Shown: positions 53,760-64,000, counted from the first letter of the stretch. The stretch: DNA of 64,000 bases from Isotricha intestinalis (GCA_023807065.1 JAJJLU010000002.1:26058-90057); one strand, 5' to 3'. The notes: generated by a model from the letters alone, not told the origin. Numbers and translations are program-made.

Positions 53760-56112
53760 ATGAATGAATTTAGCGAATCTGATTTTTTTTCAAAAAATGA
53801 TATTCAAAAATTACAAAAAGAAAGGGATCAAGAAGTAGAAATAAGAGAAAAATTAAAAAAAGCAAGACAAGGTTATTATGAAAAAGTGTAATAATAATAT
53901 TATATAATTATTATAGTGATGCTATTCAAGCTTTAGCCGATGATATTTTAAAAACTAAAGAAATGATTGAAACTAAAAATTGTAAATATTTTTTTATATA
54001 TTTTTTTTAGCTAAATATTTAAAAGATATTCAAAAAAGAATTAATAAACTTCCTGATGTTGTTAAAGCAAAAGATCCTAAAACAAATAAAATTATTGAAG
54101 AACTTGAAGAAGAAAATAATAAATTTATTAAAATTAGAAATGATTTATTATTTAATTATGGTGAACAAAAAGATAATACAAATGATAATAATAATAATAT
54201 TGATGTTATTGAAGAAGTTCCAGAAGAAGAAAATTCAAATATGGAAGAAAATAATGTTGATAAAAATTTATTGGTAAAAAAAAAAAGTCAAATACCAAAA
54301 AAAGATATAAATTGGTTTGATAAAACTATAAATTTCATATATTGGTTATTACCTTTATATAGTAATATTACATATTTAAAATATAATTTTAATTCAACAA
54401 TATGTTATCTTTTTGAAAGTATGAGATTTATATTTTTAATTTCTGCTGGAACTTGTATAATATATATAATATTAATATTTAATCATTTATCAAATGGAAA
54501 AAAATATAAAGGGAATGATAAATGTAAATATGGATTTCCTTGTCATTGGTTTTATTCTTCTTATGATATAAATGAATTTAATAAATATTCTGTTTCTTAT
54601 GGAGTTTGGATTATTGTTTATTTTTCTTGTTCTTTTATTTTTTATTGTGTTATGTATTCTAAAAATTATCAAGAAAATATTTATAGAAATAATAATAAAT
54701 ATCAAACTATTTCTGCTCATTTTTTCAATTCTTGGAATTTTCAAGTTATTAATAATAAAAGAGCTAAATTTGAATCAAATGATATTTATTCAGATTTAAA
54801 AGAAGCAAAAAATGAAATTTTTTTAAAATATAATGGAAAAATGAAGAAATATAAATGTAGACATAAATGTTATTTTTTCTGGGCTAATTTCATAGCAGTG
54901 ATTTTAGAAATAGTATATTTATTATTATTATCTTATTCATACAATATAAGAAATACATTAAGAAATACTAAAAAATTTATAAATAAAGCAGAATCAAAAG
55001 ATAGTATTGCAGATTTTGTTTTTTATATAATAGTAATAGGCTCTTTTTTCTTTTTCCCATTTATAATTTCATTGACAGTAAAATTAGAACCATATAAAAA
55101 AAGAGAAGATGTATATTTAGTAAAATCATTTAAGAAAATAATTACAGTAATATTAGGTTTAATATTATTTTTCTTAGAAGAAGTTTCATATACTTTAAAA
55201 GGAAATCAAAATAAAAATTTAGATAAAGCACCAACTTTTTATAATTGTCCAGGGAAATATTTAAATAAAACTGCTGAAACAAATTTAGATTTAACTGGAT
55301 ATACTAAAATGAAAGGAAATGAATATGCTTCTTGTAGAGAAGATGCTTTTGCTGTAAATTTTTTTTTCATATTATTTTCTTATATTTTATTATATTTTCT
55401 CATTGAACTTATACAATTGGGTATTTATAAAGTATTATGTAAAAAAAAATTATATGAATTTGATCCTATTTACACTTTTGTTAATTTCTTTTTTATCAAT
55501 GTTTTATTTTCATTCACTATTATTTTTTTCCCTGTGATTTCATTAACATTTCCCTTTGTAATGTTTGGATTATTTAAATATGAATTTTATAAATTGAAAT
55601 TATTTGCAAATTGTAAATTTGATGAAACGAGTATAAAAAATTTATCAAATGCGAAAAAGATTTTGAATTATTTTTTTATATTTAATTTATTAACATTATT
55701 AGGAATAACATATTTATATGCTACAAGATTACCTCATTTTAATCAAATAGCATGTTATAATAATGGAAGTGAAACAATAATGGCAATTGTTAGTGATAAA
55801 ATATGTGGTCCTACTTTTTATAATGGAAGAATTTCTTTTGGAATGTCTTTTAGAATGAGAAGCGCTTTTTTCTTTGGTTGGATTTATCGTTTAAGTAGAG
55901 AAGCTATTTCTGTTATGATTTTACTTTCTATTATTTTTATCATCTTTATTTATAGGAAATATACTCCCAGTAAAGATTATTATGATTTTGTTATTAATAA
56001 GCAAATTGAACTTTTAGATACTTTTCAATTGTTGTATCAACAAATTTCAAAAAGAGATTTCATTACCAAAAATTTATTGGCTGTTGTTAAGGAAGATACG
56101 AAGGAAGATTAA
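53760..56112 (+). CDS. TMC-like (transmembrane channel-like) membrane protein, three exons
   Basis: 764 aa after splicing. Exons: 53760-53887, 53917-53981, 54011-56112; introns of 29 nt each (53888-53916 and 53982-54010), both GTAA...TAG. The joined N-terminus MNEFSESDFFSKNDIQKLQK is helical and charged. About eight membrane helices follow. The C-terminal half matches TMC family landmarks: a Cys-Arg-Glu stretch YASCREDAFAVNFFFI in place of the CWET motif, EFDPIYTFVNFFFIN, FFPVISLTFPFVMFGLFKYE (the FxPLLP-like helix), LKLFANCKFD and CGPTFYNG. TMC proteins form mechanotransduction or leak channels. Pore activity here is inferred. The family call is moderate; anoctamin-like topology is the alternative. 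Confidence 0.65.
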
Positions 56113-56254
56113 TTTTTCCGTTTTTTGTTTAAGTTTTAATTGTTAAATTTTGTTATAAATTTAATTGTATTTTTTTTTTATTATTATTTTTCCAAAAAAA
56201 TAAATAAAGATAATAATAACATATGAAAAAAATAACTTAAATAAATAAAAAAAT

Positions 56255-59138
56255 ATGGGAAATGGCTCATGTTGTCAAGGTAAAAATTAAAAAATATATT
56301 AAAAAAAATATAGCACAGAAAAAAATAGGAGAAATAAAAGTAGAAAGTAATTTATTAGATATAAAAAAGAATGAAAACTACGAAAGCAAAGAGCACAAAA
56401 ATTCAACATCAATAACTAAACCAACCAATGAGAAAAAAGAAATTAGAGCATTAAATTTAGAAAAGCAAATAGCATTAAAAAGGAGTGGAGAATATATATT
56501 AAATCATATTTATCAACATCGAAAAAGTTTAAACCAAATAAAAAAAGAAGGAAAAGATTTTAAATCTACAATTGAATCTCAATTTAATAAAATAGAATCA
56601 TATGAAGAAATAAAAGAAGAAGATTTAAATAATTTTAATCATATAATGACAAAAGAAGAAGAAAATCAAATAAGAAAATCATTAAGAAATCATTTTGTTT
56701 TTAAAGATATAACAGAAGATGTTTTAAATTTAATTATTAATGAATTAATATATTGTGCTTTTGTAAAAGATACTATAATATATAAAGAAGGTGATGATGG
56801 AAATTTTTTTTATATTATTTCTAATGGAAGTGTTGAAGCAACTGAAAAAGGCAAATTTAAAAAAAAATATATTCAATGGGAATGTTTTGGAGAATTAAGT
56901 TTAATTACTCAAAATAAAAGAGAAGAAACTATAAAATGTTTAGAAAATGTTTCTGTTTTTACTATTGATGGTATTTCTTTTAGAGATATTCAAAAAAGAA
57001 TTAATGAAAAAATATTAAAAGAAAGATTTAATTTCTTAAATACTATTTCTATTTTTGAATCACTTGATAATATTAGTAAATATAATGTTGCTCAGAAAAT
57101 AAAATTAAAAGAATTTAAAATTAATGATAAAATTATTAATAGAGGAGATATTGGAGATAATTTATATATTATTAAAGAAGGTTTAGTTTCTTGTAGAATT
57201 GGAATTAAAGAAGTTAGAAAATTAGGTAATAATGATTATTTTGGACAAAATTCTATTTTAATTGATGTTAAAAGAGGAATGGATATTATTTCTATTCAAA
57301 AAACTTTATGCTATGAATTATCAAGAAATGATTTAAAAGATGCATTAGGAAAAGATTATATTGATGTTATTTTATTTTGTTTTTTTCGAAATTGTGTTGA
57401 AAAAAGTGATTATTTAAAAATAATATTTAATGAAAGTATTCTTCAAGATATTTTCAAATCTTTCAAAATAAAAATATATAATAAAGATGAGAAAATATAT
57501 CAACCATCAAGTCAAGATAAATTAAAAGCAAATAATAAAAGAATGATAGCAGTAGTTGAAGGTTCAATATATAGGGAAAGTAATAATGAATTAATAGCAG
57601 AAAAAGGAAAAATTATTGGAGAAGAAATATTTAAAGATTATAATAATGTTATACCAGAAGATTTTATTGCTCATCCTGATTGTATTTCTTTAGAAGCTTC
57701 AATATTAAGTTTATCTAAAGTTATGAAAATAGATTTAAATCAAGAAAAACCATTAAATTTATTAAATAGAATTGGTAAATTAAAGAAATTATCTTTATTT
57801 AGAAATTTGTCTGAGAAAACTTTAGAATTGATTGCATCAAAATTAAAAAAAATGAAATATGATGAAAATTCAATAATTGTAAATGAAGATACAATAGGAG
57901 ATACATTTTATTTAATTTCAAAAGGAAGAGTAAGAATAACAAAAAATGGAATTTATATAAGAGATTTAGAAAGTGGAAATTGTTTTGGAGAAAATGTTTT
58001 ATTAATGTCTGGAGTTAAAAGAACAGCAACTGTAACTTCAATTGATAAAGTTGTATGTTATGCTTTATCAAAAACTGATTTTGATATAATATTAACTGAT
58101 AAAAATATGAAAAATCACTTATTGAAAAAATTTGCTTTACAAGATACTTCAATTACTTTAAAAGATTTACAATATATTAAATTTTTAGGAAAAGGAAAAT
58201 TTGGTTCTGTTTCTTTAGTTCATAATAAAAAAAATATTTATGCAATAAAAGCAATATCAAGAAAAAGTGTAGAAAAGCAGAAAATATTAGCAAAATATTT
58301 TGTAAATGAAAGAAGAGTAATGTTAACTTTAGATCATCCATTTATAGTAAAAATGGTAAAAAGTATGAAAAATGATTTATTTTGTTTTTTATTAATAGAA
58401 TATGTTCAAGGGAAAAGCTTAGATGAATATCTATCTCAAAGAATTCAGAAAAAAAATATATTTGAGACTCAATTTTACATAAGTTCAATGTTATTAATGT
58501 TAGAATATTTACAAAAGAAATTTATAGCACATAGAGACATTAAGCCAGCAAATATAATGATAGACACAAACGGATATTTAAAAATGATAGATTTTGGAAC
58601 AGCAAAAGTATTAACTGATTATACTTCAACTGTTATTGGAACACCACATTATATTGCTCCTGAAATTTTACAAGGAAAAGGCTATTCTTTAAGTTGTGAT
58701 TTTTGGTCTGTTGGAATTTGCATGTTTGAAATTTTTTATGGATCTTATCCTTTCGGAAATTTCGCTAATGAAGTTATTGAAATTTATAAAGAAATTTTAT
58801 ATAAGGAAATTACATTTCCTAGTGATAATGAAAAAGTTAAATTTGTTAATTCTTTTATTAAAGATTTATTAACTAAAAAAGTCAATTTAAGAATTTGTAA
58901 TGTTAGTAATTTAAAAGCTAAAGAATTTTTTAAAGATTTTGATTTTGAAAAATTAAAAGATTTTAAAATTGACCCCCCTTTTTTACCTAATAATAATAAT
59001 GATTTGAGTAGTTATTTAAAACAAGATAATCCTTATGAAAATTATGTTGCTCAAGATAATTATGTTGGAAATGGAAAAAAAGATAAAGATGATTATATTC
59101 CTCCTGGTTATGATAGAAATTGGGCTGATGAATTTTAA
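56255..59138 (+). CDS. cGMP-dependent protein kinase (PKG), four cyclic-nucleotide domains, N-myristoylatable
   Basis: 949 aa after splicing. Exon 1 is only 25 nt (56255-56279) and encodes MGNGSCCQ plus G; intron 56280-56313 is 34 nt (GTAA...TATAG); exon 2 is 56314-59138. This start gives an N-myristoylation and palmitoylation site, as in apicomplexan PKG, whereas the unspliced ATG at 56262 does not. cNMP domains lie at about 137-245 (CFGELSLITQNKREET), 254-365 (YFGQNSILIDVKRG, weak), 384-480 (degenerate) and 504-615 (CFGENVLLMSGVKRTAT). The kinase starts near 628: LGKGKFGSVS, IYAIKAISRKSV, AHRDIKPANIMID, IDFGTAKV, GTPHYIAPEIL, and an AGC C-tail (RNWADEF end). Catalytic residues are complete. 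Ciliate and apicomplexan PKGs share this four-domain plan. Nucleotide preference is inferred. Confidence 0.93.
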
Positions 59139-59496
59139 ATTCTTTTTTTTCTCATATTTTTTATTAAAATATTTTATTCTTATTTTTTGTTGAATTTGTT
59201 TTTGATGTTTGTTTGTGAAAATGATTTAATTAATAATTTTTCTGATTTTTATTTGTTTTGTTAAATATTTGTTTTTTATAATGATGATTTTTACAAATTG
59301 AGTTTATTTTAAATAATATAATAAAAAGTAATATTATATGTATTTTTATTACTTTACTAATATAAATAAAATAGAATATTCAATTTTATTATTTGATAAA
59401 TATTTTATATGAATCAATATATTCTAATTAAAATATAAAATAAAAAACCTAAAAATTAAAAAAAAATAAATGAAAAAATAAGAAAAAAAACTCTTT
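59139..59496. other. Intergenic between convergent genes
   Basis: 358 AT-rich bases between the PKG stop and the FHA gene stop. No supported feature. Confidence 0.5.
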
Positions 59497-60569
59497 TTAT
59501 ATATTTGAATATTTACATTTAAATAAATTTTGATTAGATTTAAAAATCATATCATTAATTATTTCAGTTTCAACATTTAACATTAACCAAGTTCCGTTGG
59601 TGGAAGGTTTAATAATATTAATTTCATTAACATAACCATCTTGAATAACCCAATGAGAATTATTTTTAAAAAAAACAGTACAATGTATTTTACTTAATAA
59701 ATTATCTTGAATAATAATATAATTATTACTATCTCTTCCAATAAAAATTTTATTTTGAACTAAAGGATTAATTAAAACTTGTTCTGAACGTAAAGTTCCA
59801 CTAAAAATTTTTAATCTTAATATTTTTAAAATATCTTTTTCTTCATTATTATTATTTCTTTCATCATAGGTAAAAACAATATAAGAATTTCCAATATTAA
59901 TTAAAAAATTATCCGTTATTATTGTATCATTAATTAATTTTTTAAAAGTTCCAAATCCACATCCTAAATCTAAAATATAATATTTTAAATTATAAGGATT
60001 AAATTTAATTTGGAAATGTTTTCCAATAAATTTTTCTTCAAAGTATTTTTCAATTGGTTTTAAAATAAAATCAACTTCATTTTTTTTTTCATTAGGATAA
60101 TAACCAAAATATGAATAACCATCCTTTTTATTTCTATTTGATTTTATCATTCCATATGCATTTATTTTTATTATTTCTCCTTTTTTTAATGTATATGATC
60201 TTATTATTTCTAAATTTAATTTTGGTGATTTTTTAAAAACTTTTTCTAATTCTTTTATATATTTTAAATCTATTTCATTCTTTTTTTTTGTTATTTCTTC
60301 CATATGATTATAATTATTTATTCTATTTTCATCTTTTGAATTTAATATATCTTTTAATTCATTATCTGGTAAATTTGCTAAATATTGACTTTGAAGAAGT
60401 TGTTCTTGAGATAATATTATATTTGTTGTTGGAATTATTATATTTGAATTATTTTCTGTTAATGTTTTTGTGTGATTAACTTTATTTTCATTTTTTATTA
60501 TTTTTGATGTTCTTGTACAACACTATTATTATATTATATTAATTTATTTACTGGGTCTATTATTCCCAT
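59497..60569 (-). CDS. FHA-domain protein with N-myristoylation signal, two exons
   Basis: 347 aa after splicing. Exon 1 (60552-60569, 18 nt) encodes MGIIDP; intron 60523-60551 is 29 nt (GTAA...TAG), phase 0; exon 2 (59497-60522) continues with CCTRTSKIIKNENK, creating an MGxxxxCC acylation signal that neither exon shows alone. An N-terminal polar region (to about 95) is followed by a domain of about 120-200 (YSYFGYYPNEKKNEVDFI, YYILDLGCGFGTFKKL). The FHA domain is at about 265-335 with its conserved residues FIGRDSNN, LLSKIHCTVF and KPSTNGTWLML. FHA domains bind phosphothreonine, so this is likely a membrane-anchored phospho-reader. The earlier ATG at 60303 would lose the first 80 residues. 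Confidence 0.85.
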
Positions 60570-60820
60570 TTTAAAATTTTTATTTGAATTTTATTTATTT
60601 TTCTCAAATAATAATTGATTTTTTTTTATAATCATATAAAATGATTCTGTTGGTATTATTATCTATGAATGTTTTAAAATAATTTTTTATTTTAAATTAT
60701 TTGAAAAAAAAATGTACCAATCAAAGATATAATTATTTAATTTTATTTTTTAATTTTTAAATAAAATCGATTTTAAATAGAATAATTATTTTCTTTATTT
60801 TTATTTTCAGAAATATTTAA

Positions 60821-62095
60821 ATGAAATGTGTATTTATTCTTATATTAATTACTTTAAAATGTCTTTCAATTAAAATTCCTATTTTAATAACTCCAAATAC
60901 TACTCAAACTGATCTTTCAGTCAAATTATCTCCTTATCTTTCAAAAATAATAAATAAATTACCTATAATAAATTTATGTATTGGAAACCCAATTCAATGC
61001 TTTTCTTTATCTATTGATTTAACTTTATATTATACAATTTTACAAGATAATGATATAGAACATAAAATTTTTAATAAAAACTTTAATAAAAATTTATCAA
61101 ATACCTTTAAATCAAATAATAATACTTTTAATTTTTTTTTCCAAAATTTTTATATAACTACAAATATTGTTGAAGATGAAATTACTTTAAAATTAAATAA
61201 TAATGATAATATTCAAATTAAAAATAAATTTCCTTTTGGTTTAATTAAAACAGATAAAAAAATGGATAAAGTCTTAATTGATGGTTTTATAGGATTAATT
61301 AGAAATTATACTTTAAAAAAAGAAAATTATAATGAAACATTTAATTTAATAAATTATATTTATAAAAGTAAATTTCCGAATTCAAATTCAAAAATATTTT
61401 CATTAAATTATAAAAGTGATAATAATGGAAATATTAAAGGAGGAGAATTTTCAATAAATGAAAATAATAAATATAATAAATTTTGTATAATTAATGAAAC
61501 AAATAATTTAATTGCAAAAGACGAAAAATGGTTTTGTGTAATTAAATATATATCAATAAATAATAAACAATTAAATTTTACTTATAAAATTTATTTTCAT
61601 TCTTTATCTCCTTTAATTAAAATTCCAAGAGAAGCAGGAATGTTTATTTTAATAAATATGATGAAAAAATCTAATAATTTATGTAAAATAATTTCTGAAG
61701 ATAATACAAATAATTTTTTAATTTGTCCTTTTGATTTTAATACTAAAAAATTTGATGATATTGAATTTCATTTTGATAATATTAATTATTATGTTATTAG
61801 ACCTGAATTTTTATTCGAAAAAATCCACTTTAAAGGAAAAGATATTTTAATTTTTAAAATTATTACTTTCGAAATTGAAGGTAATGATTTTATTATTGGA
61901 ATTCCTGGTTTTATTGAGAATAAAATTATCTTTGATATGAACAATAAAATCGGCTTTATTCCCTTATTTATTTCAAGAAAAGAAGAATTAAATATTCTAA
62001 TTAAAAATATTTATATTATAATAATTATTATTTGTATTTTAGGAATAATAAATTTATTTTATTTGAAATTAATACAAAATAATAATTATTTATAG
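60821..62095 (+). CDS. Aspartic-protease-like (pepsin fold) membrane protein, probably inactive
   Basis: 424 aa, ending with TAG. Signal peptide (about 1-17, MKCVFILILITLKCLS), a C-terminal membrane helix (about 393-415, IYIIIIIICILGIINLF) and a short tail. The lumenal part follows the pepsin-like outline: INLCIGNPIQCFSLSIDLTL sits where active proteases have IGTPPQ followed by DTGS, and LIDGFIGLIRNYT matches the flap-proximal DGILGLG. FIIGIPGFIENKIIFDMNNK resembles the late strand with ILGDPFLR followed by an Asp-rich turn. Catalytic DTG/DSG are both missing, as in the 34820 gene. It is the last intact gene before the telomere. Fold call is moderate. Confidence 0.68.
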   Translation: MKCVFILILITLKCLSIKIPILITPNTTQTDLSVKLSPYLSKIINKLPIINLCIGNPIQCFSLSIDLTLYYTILQDNDIEHKIFNKNFNKNLSNTFKSNNNTFNFFFQNFYITTNIVEDEITLKLNNNDNIQIKNKFPFGLIKTDKKMDKVLIDGFIGLIRNYTLKKENYNETFNLINYIYKSKFPNSNSKIFSLNYKSDNNGNIKGGEFSINENNKYNKFCIINETNNLIAKDEKWFCVIKYISINNKQLNFTYKIYFHSLSPLIKIPREAGMFILINMMKKSNNLCKIISEDNTNNFLICPFDFNTKKFDDIEFHFDNINYYVIRPEFLFEKIHFKGKDILIFKIITFEIEGNDFIIGIPGFIENKIIFDMNNKIGFIPLFISRKEELNILIKNIYIIIIIICILGIINLFYLKLIQNNNYL

Positions 62096-62160
62096 TTTTA
62101 ATTTTATTTTTATTCTAAGAAAAAAATTAAAAAGTAATATCAAAAAAAAAAAAATGTGAA

Positions 62161-62455
62161 AAAAATAAAATATATATTATATACTCATCATAAAGCAAAA
62201 TTAGAAATTAAATTAGATAGAAATAATAAATTTTCTAAAATAATTAATGAAGATTTTGAAAAATAATGAATGAATTATGGGAAAAATATTTTAAATTGAC
62301 CATTCTTTTAAAAAAAATAAATTTAGAAAAAGAAAAAATTGATGAAATTATATTAGTTGGAAGTTCTTCAATTAAAAAAACTTAAAAATCATTTTAAAAT
62401 CAATTTTACAAAATTTAAATATTGATAAAATTGTATCTCAAGGAGCTCATTTTGT
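62161..62455 (+). pseudogene. Relic of an Hsp70-family gene (substrate-domain border)
   Basis: The plus strand gives KAKLEIKLDRNNKFSKIINE, then (after stops at 62262-62268 and a frame change) MNELWEKYFKLTILLKKINL, EKEKIDEIILVGSSSIKKT, and after another shift LKIILKSILQNLNIDKIVSQGAHF. These correspond to the Hsp70 block with the IDEIVLVGGSTRIPK signature and the DEAVALGAA signature that follows. The ATPase start and the whole substrate-binding domain are gone. It overlaps the end of the Cys-rich relic on the other strand. Mild uncertainty remains because the signatures are degenerate. Confidence 0.65.
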
Positions 62456-62459
62456 GGTA

Positions 62460-63816
62460 ATCCTAAATGAATTATTGAAGAGGGTGAAGATAAGAAAATT
62501 ATAGCACCACATTCTTCATAAACATCTACATATGTATTTTTTGATGTTAATATTCTATTATTATAACATGATATACAATTATTAATTTCTATTCCATTAT
62601 ATGATTTACATGTTTCATAACATTCTAATATTTCTTTTAATGATTCATCATAATATATATTTTCTTTTGAGCAAATGTTTATCATTTAATAATACTATTA
62701 TTGTATAATCTGTATTATATATTATTATTCCTTTATATATTTCATAATTTAAATAATTAACTGTTATATTTAAATAATCTAAATTAAAATAATCTTTTAA
62801 TATATTTTCACAATTTTTTAAACCAATGTTATATAAAATTATCATTTTGAATAAAATTATTAGTTGATGTAAAAATATATGATTGTGTTTCATCATCATT
62901 AATTAAAATTTGATTATAATATATATTAATATTATTAGAATAATATATTTCATCTAATTCATTATCAGTAAATGTAGTATAACATTCTTAATTAACTGTA
63001 CATTTTTTACTACAATAACTAGGATAAATATTCAAATCTATCGTTCCATATGAATCAAGATCTACATATTTACCAAGGCTTAACAAAAAATATATTTTAT
63101 CAAAAAAATAAAAATTACTAGAATTAACAATATATTTAATTTCTTCATTACAATCATAAAAAATATTAAACTCAATTTCATGATTTATATCAACTATTTC
63201 AACATCATCATCTTTAAAAAAATAAAGAACATTATAATTATTTATAATATAAGCATTAGATAAATCTTATTCAATATATTGAAAAAGATAAAAAGTATAA
63301 TCATTGGTAATAGTTTGAATTAAATGTAAATAAGTAAAAATAAATTCATCTTCATTATTAGGAACAGTAAAATGATTACCAATATATGTATTTTCATAAA
63401 CTTCATAAGGACCATAAGTATATCCAATTTCATAATATAATTCTATAAATTCCTCTTCTTGTTTCTCTGAATATACTTCAAAAATTTGATTTCTTCTAAC
63501 TCTAATATTATATGAGAATAAATCTTCATTATTTTTTGTATTAAAACTAAATTCATTTCCATTACTAAATAGAGTTACTCTTTCTGCAATTCAACCAACT
63601 GATTTTGTTTTTAATGTTGCAATTGTTATAAAACTCCTATCATTTCAGTAAAATTTATTGCTCTAAAATAATATTGTTTTTCTGTGTCTAAATTTATTTC
63701 ATCTTTATTAAAATATCAGTACAGTAATCATCTCATAATAAATCCAATTTTATATGAATATGAGGTTCGATTATTGTTATAAATAAGAATATTATTAATG
63801 AATATACAATTAACAT
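62460..63816 (-). pseudogene. Decayed gene for a secreted Cys-rich surface-type protein
   Basis: From an ATG at 63816 the minus strand encodes a signal-peptide-like start (MLIVYSLIIFLFITIIEPHI), then long coding-like stretches broken by stops and shifts. Open pieces include RVTLFSNGNEFSFN, EEEFIELYYEIGYTYGPYEV, LDLNIYPSYCSKKCTV, CYTTFTDNELDEIYY, IGLKNCENILKDYFN, and a final ECYETCKSYNGIEINNCISC (furin-like or TNFR-like CxxC spacing). In-frame stops lie at 63591-63593 (TGA), 63267-63269 (TAA) and 62988-62990 (TAA), with frameshifts near 63700, 63620, 62840 and 62690. The 3' end is cut where the Hsp70 relic begins. It most resembles Cys-rich ciliate surface or membrane proteins; the family is not named. 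Confidence 0.65.
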
Positions 63817-63961
63817 TATTGAAATTTAATTATATTATCTTATTATAATATAATTTATTTTAATTTTTTAAAATTTTAACTCTTAATACTTTTAAATTTA
63901 TTTTTTAATTTTTGGAATATTTCAATTTTCTAAAATATTTACTTATTTATTTAATTTTTCC
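63817..63961. other. Subtelomeric AT-rich segment
   Basis: 145 bases of A/T-rich sequence between the relic gene and the telomere. No gene or repeat was recognised. Confidence 0.5.
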
Positions 63962-64000
63962 TTGGGGATTGGGGATTGGGGATTGGGGATTGGGGATTGG
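63962..64000 (+). repeat. Telomere, 7-nt unit TTGGGGA
   Basis: Five perfect copies of TTGGGGA (63962-63996) and a partial TTGG end the window. The G-rich strand runs toward the end, as in a right chromosome end. Its complement is the CCCCAAT unit. Ciliate telomeres usually have G4T2 or G4T4; this 7-nt form with an A is unusual. It marks the chromosome as macronuclear (or a healed end). Confidence 0.95.

Noticed and set aside
56262..56313. PKG start at ATG 56262
   Set aside because: It would code through an intron; splicing from ATG 56255 gives the family-typical MGNGSCC start and keeps the frame.
1..64000. Reassigned ciliate code (TAA/TAG as Gln)
   Set aside because: Intact genes end in TAA, TGA or TAG at the expected family length (capping enzyme, RIO1, RBX1), and long frames have no internal TAA. 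In-frame TAA is seen only in relics and at one broken gene.
1..64000. Anaerobic fungus as source
   Set aside because: AT-richness would fit, but TmcB-like, four-domain PKG and RCC1-myosin genes with a G4-type telomere fit a ciliate much better.

Overview
This looks like the end of a ciliate macronuclear chromosome. The DNA is extremely AT-rich, genes are close together on both strands, and typical introns are tiny (29-81 nt, GTAA...TAG). The last 39 bases (63962-64000) are a telomere built of a 7-nt unit, TTGGGGA (C-strand CCCCAAT). The code appears standard: intact genes end in TAA, TGA or TAG, and reading frames of over 1,600 codons run with no internal stop. The gene content fits a ciliate: a tiny-macrocysts-type PAS membrane protein, a PKG with four cyclic-nucleotide domains, a myosin with an RCC1 tail, and many Asn/Lys-rich proteins. 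A litostome (rumen-type) ciliate is my best guess from the standard code and the telomere unit, from memory and unverified.

Layout. 1-8904: mRNA guanylyltransferase, a SPEC3/Stum-like membrane protein, a DUF726 lipase-fold protein, an unknown basic protein and a BRO1/ALIX protein. 8905-10725: a gene-poor stretch with a WD40 relic and a 40-bp direct repeat. 10726-25617, all minus strand: NRF-6-like acyltransferase, an unknown, the trypsin-like protease, a degenerate small GTPase, two unknowns, an FCP1/SCP phosphatase, RBX1 and a myristoylatable kinase. 26079-40079, mostly plus: an interrupted TmcB-like gene, a two-exon unknown (minus), a PP2C, a dead aspartic-protease-like protein and a terminal nucleotidyltransferase. 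40462-51709, minus: an unknown, a vacuolar-sorting-receptor-like protein, RIO1, the myosin-RCC1 fusion and an unknown. 51972-62095: a zinc-finger protein, a TMC-like channel protein, PKG, an FHA protein (minus) and a second aspartic-protease-like protein. 62096-64000: a subtelomeric zone with an Hsp70 relic and a decayed secreted Cys-rich gene, then the telomere.

The outstanding observation is the 3' end of the trypsin-like protease gene. Its open frame appears to stop at 16363, but that TAA lies inside a GTAAG splice donor. Downstream (15117-16366, minus strand) lie 42 consecutive intron-like segments of 20-33 nt, separated by 41 exons of exactly 3 nt each. When the triplets are joined in the phase set by the upstream ORF, they stay open and run into a short last exon ending in TGA at 15089. 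The other two phases contain seven and three stops. If real, every one of about 41 consecutive codons is split by a phase-2 intron. I know of no described gene like it.

Eight ordinary introns, recovered by hand, correct the starts of seven genes. Six of these (myosin, VSR-like, PKG, FHA, TMC-like and the 51709 gene) have the intron close to the 5' end. No operons, CRISPR arrays, rRNA or tRNA genes were seen.
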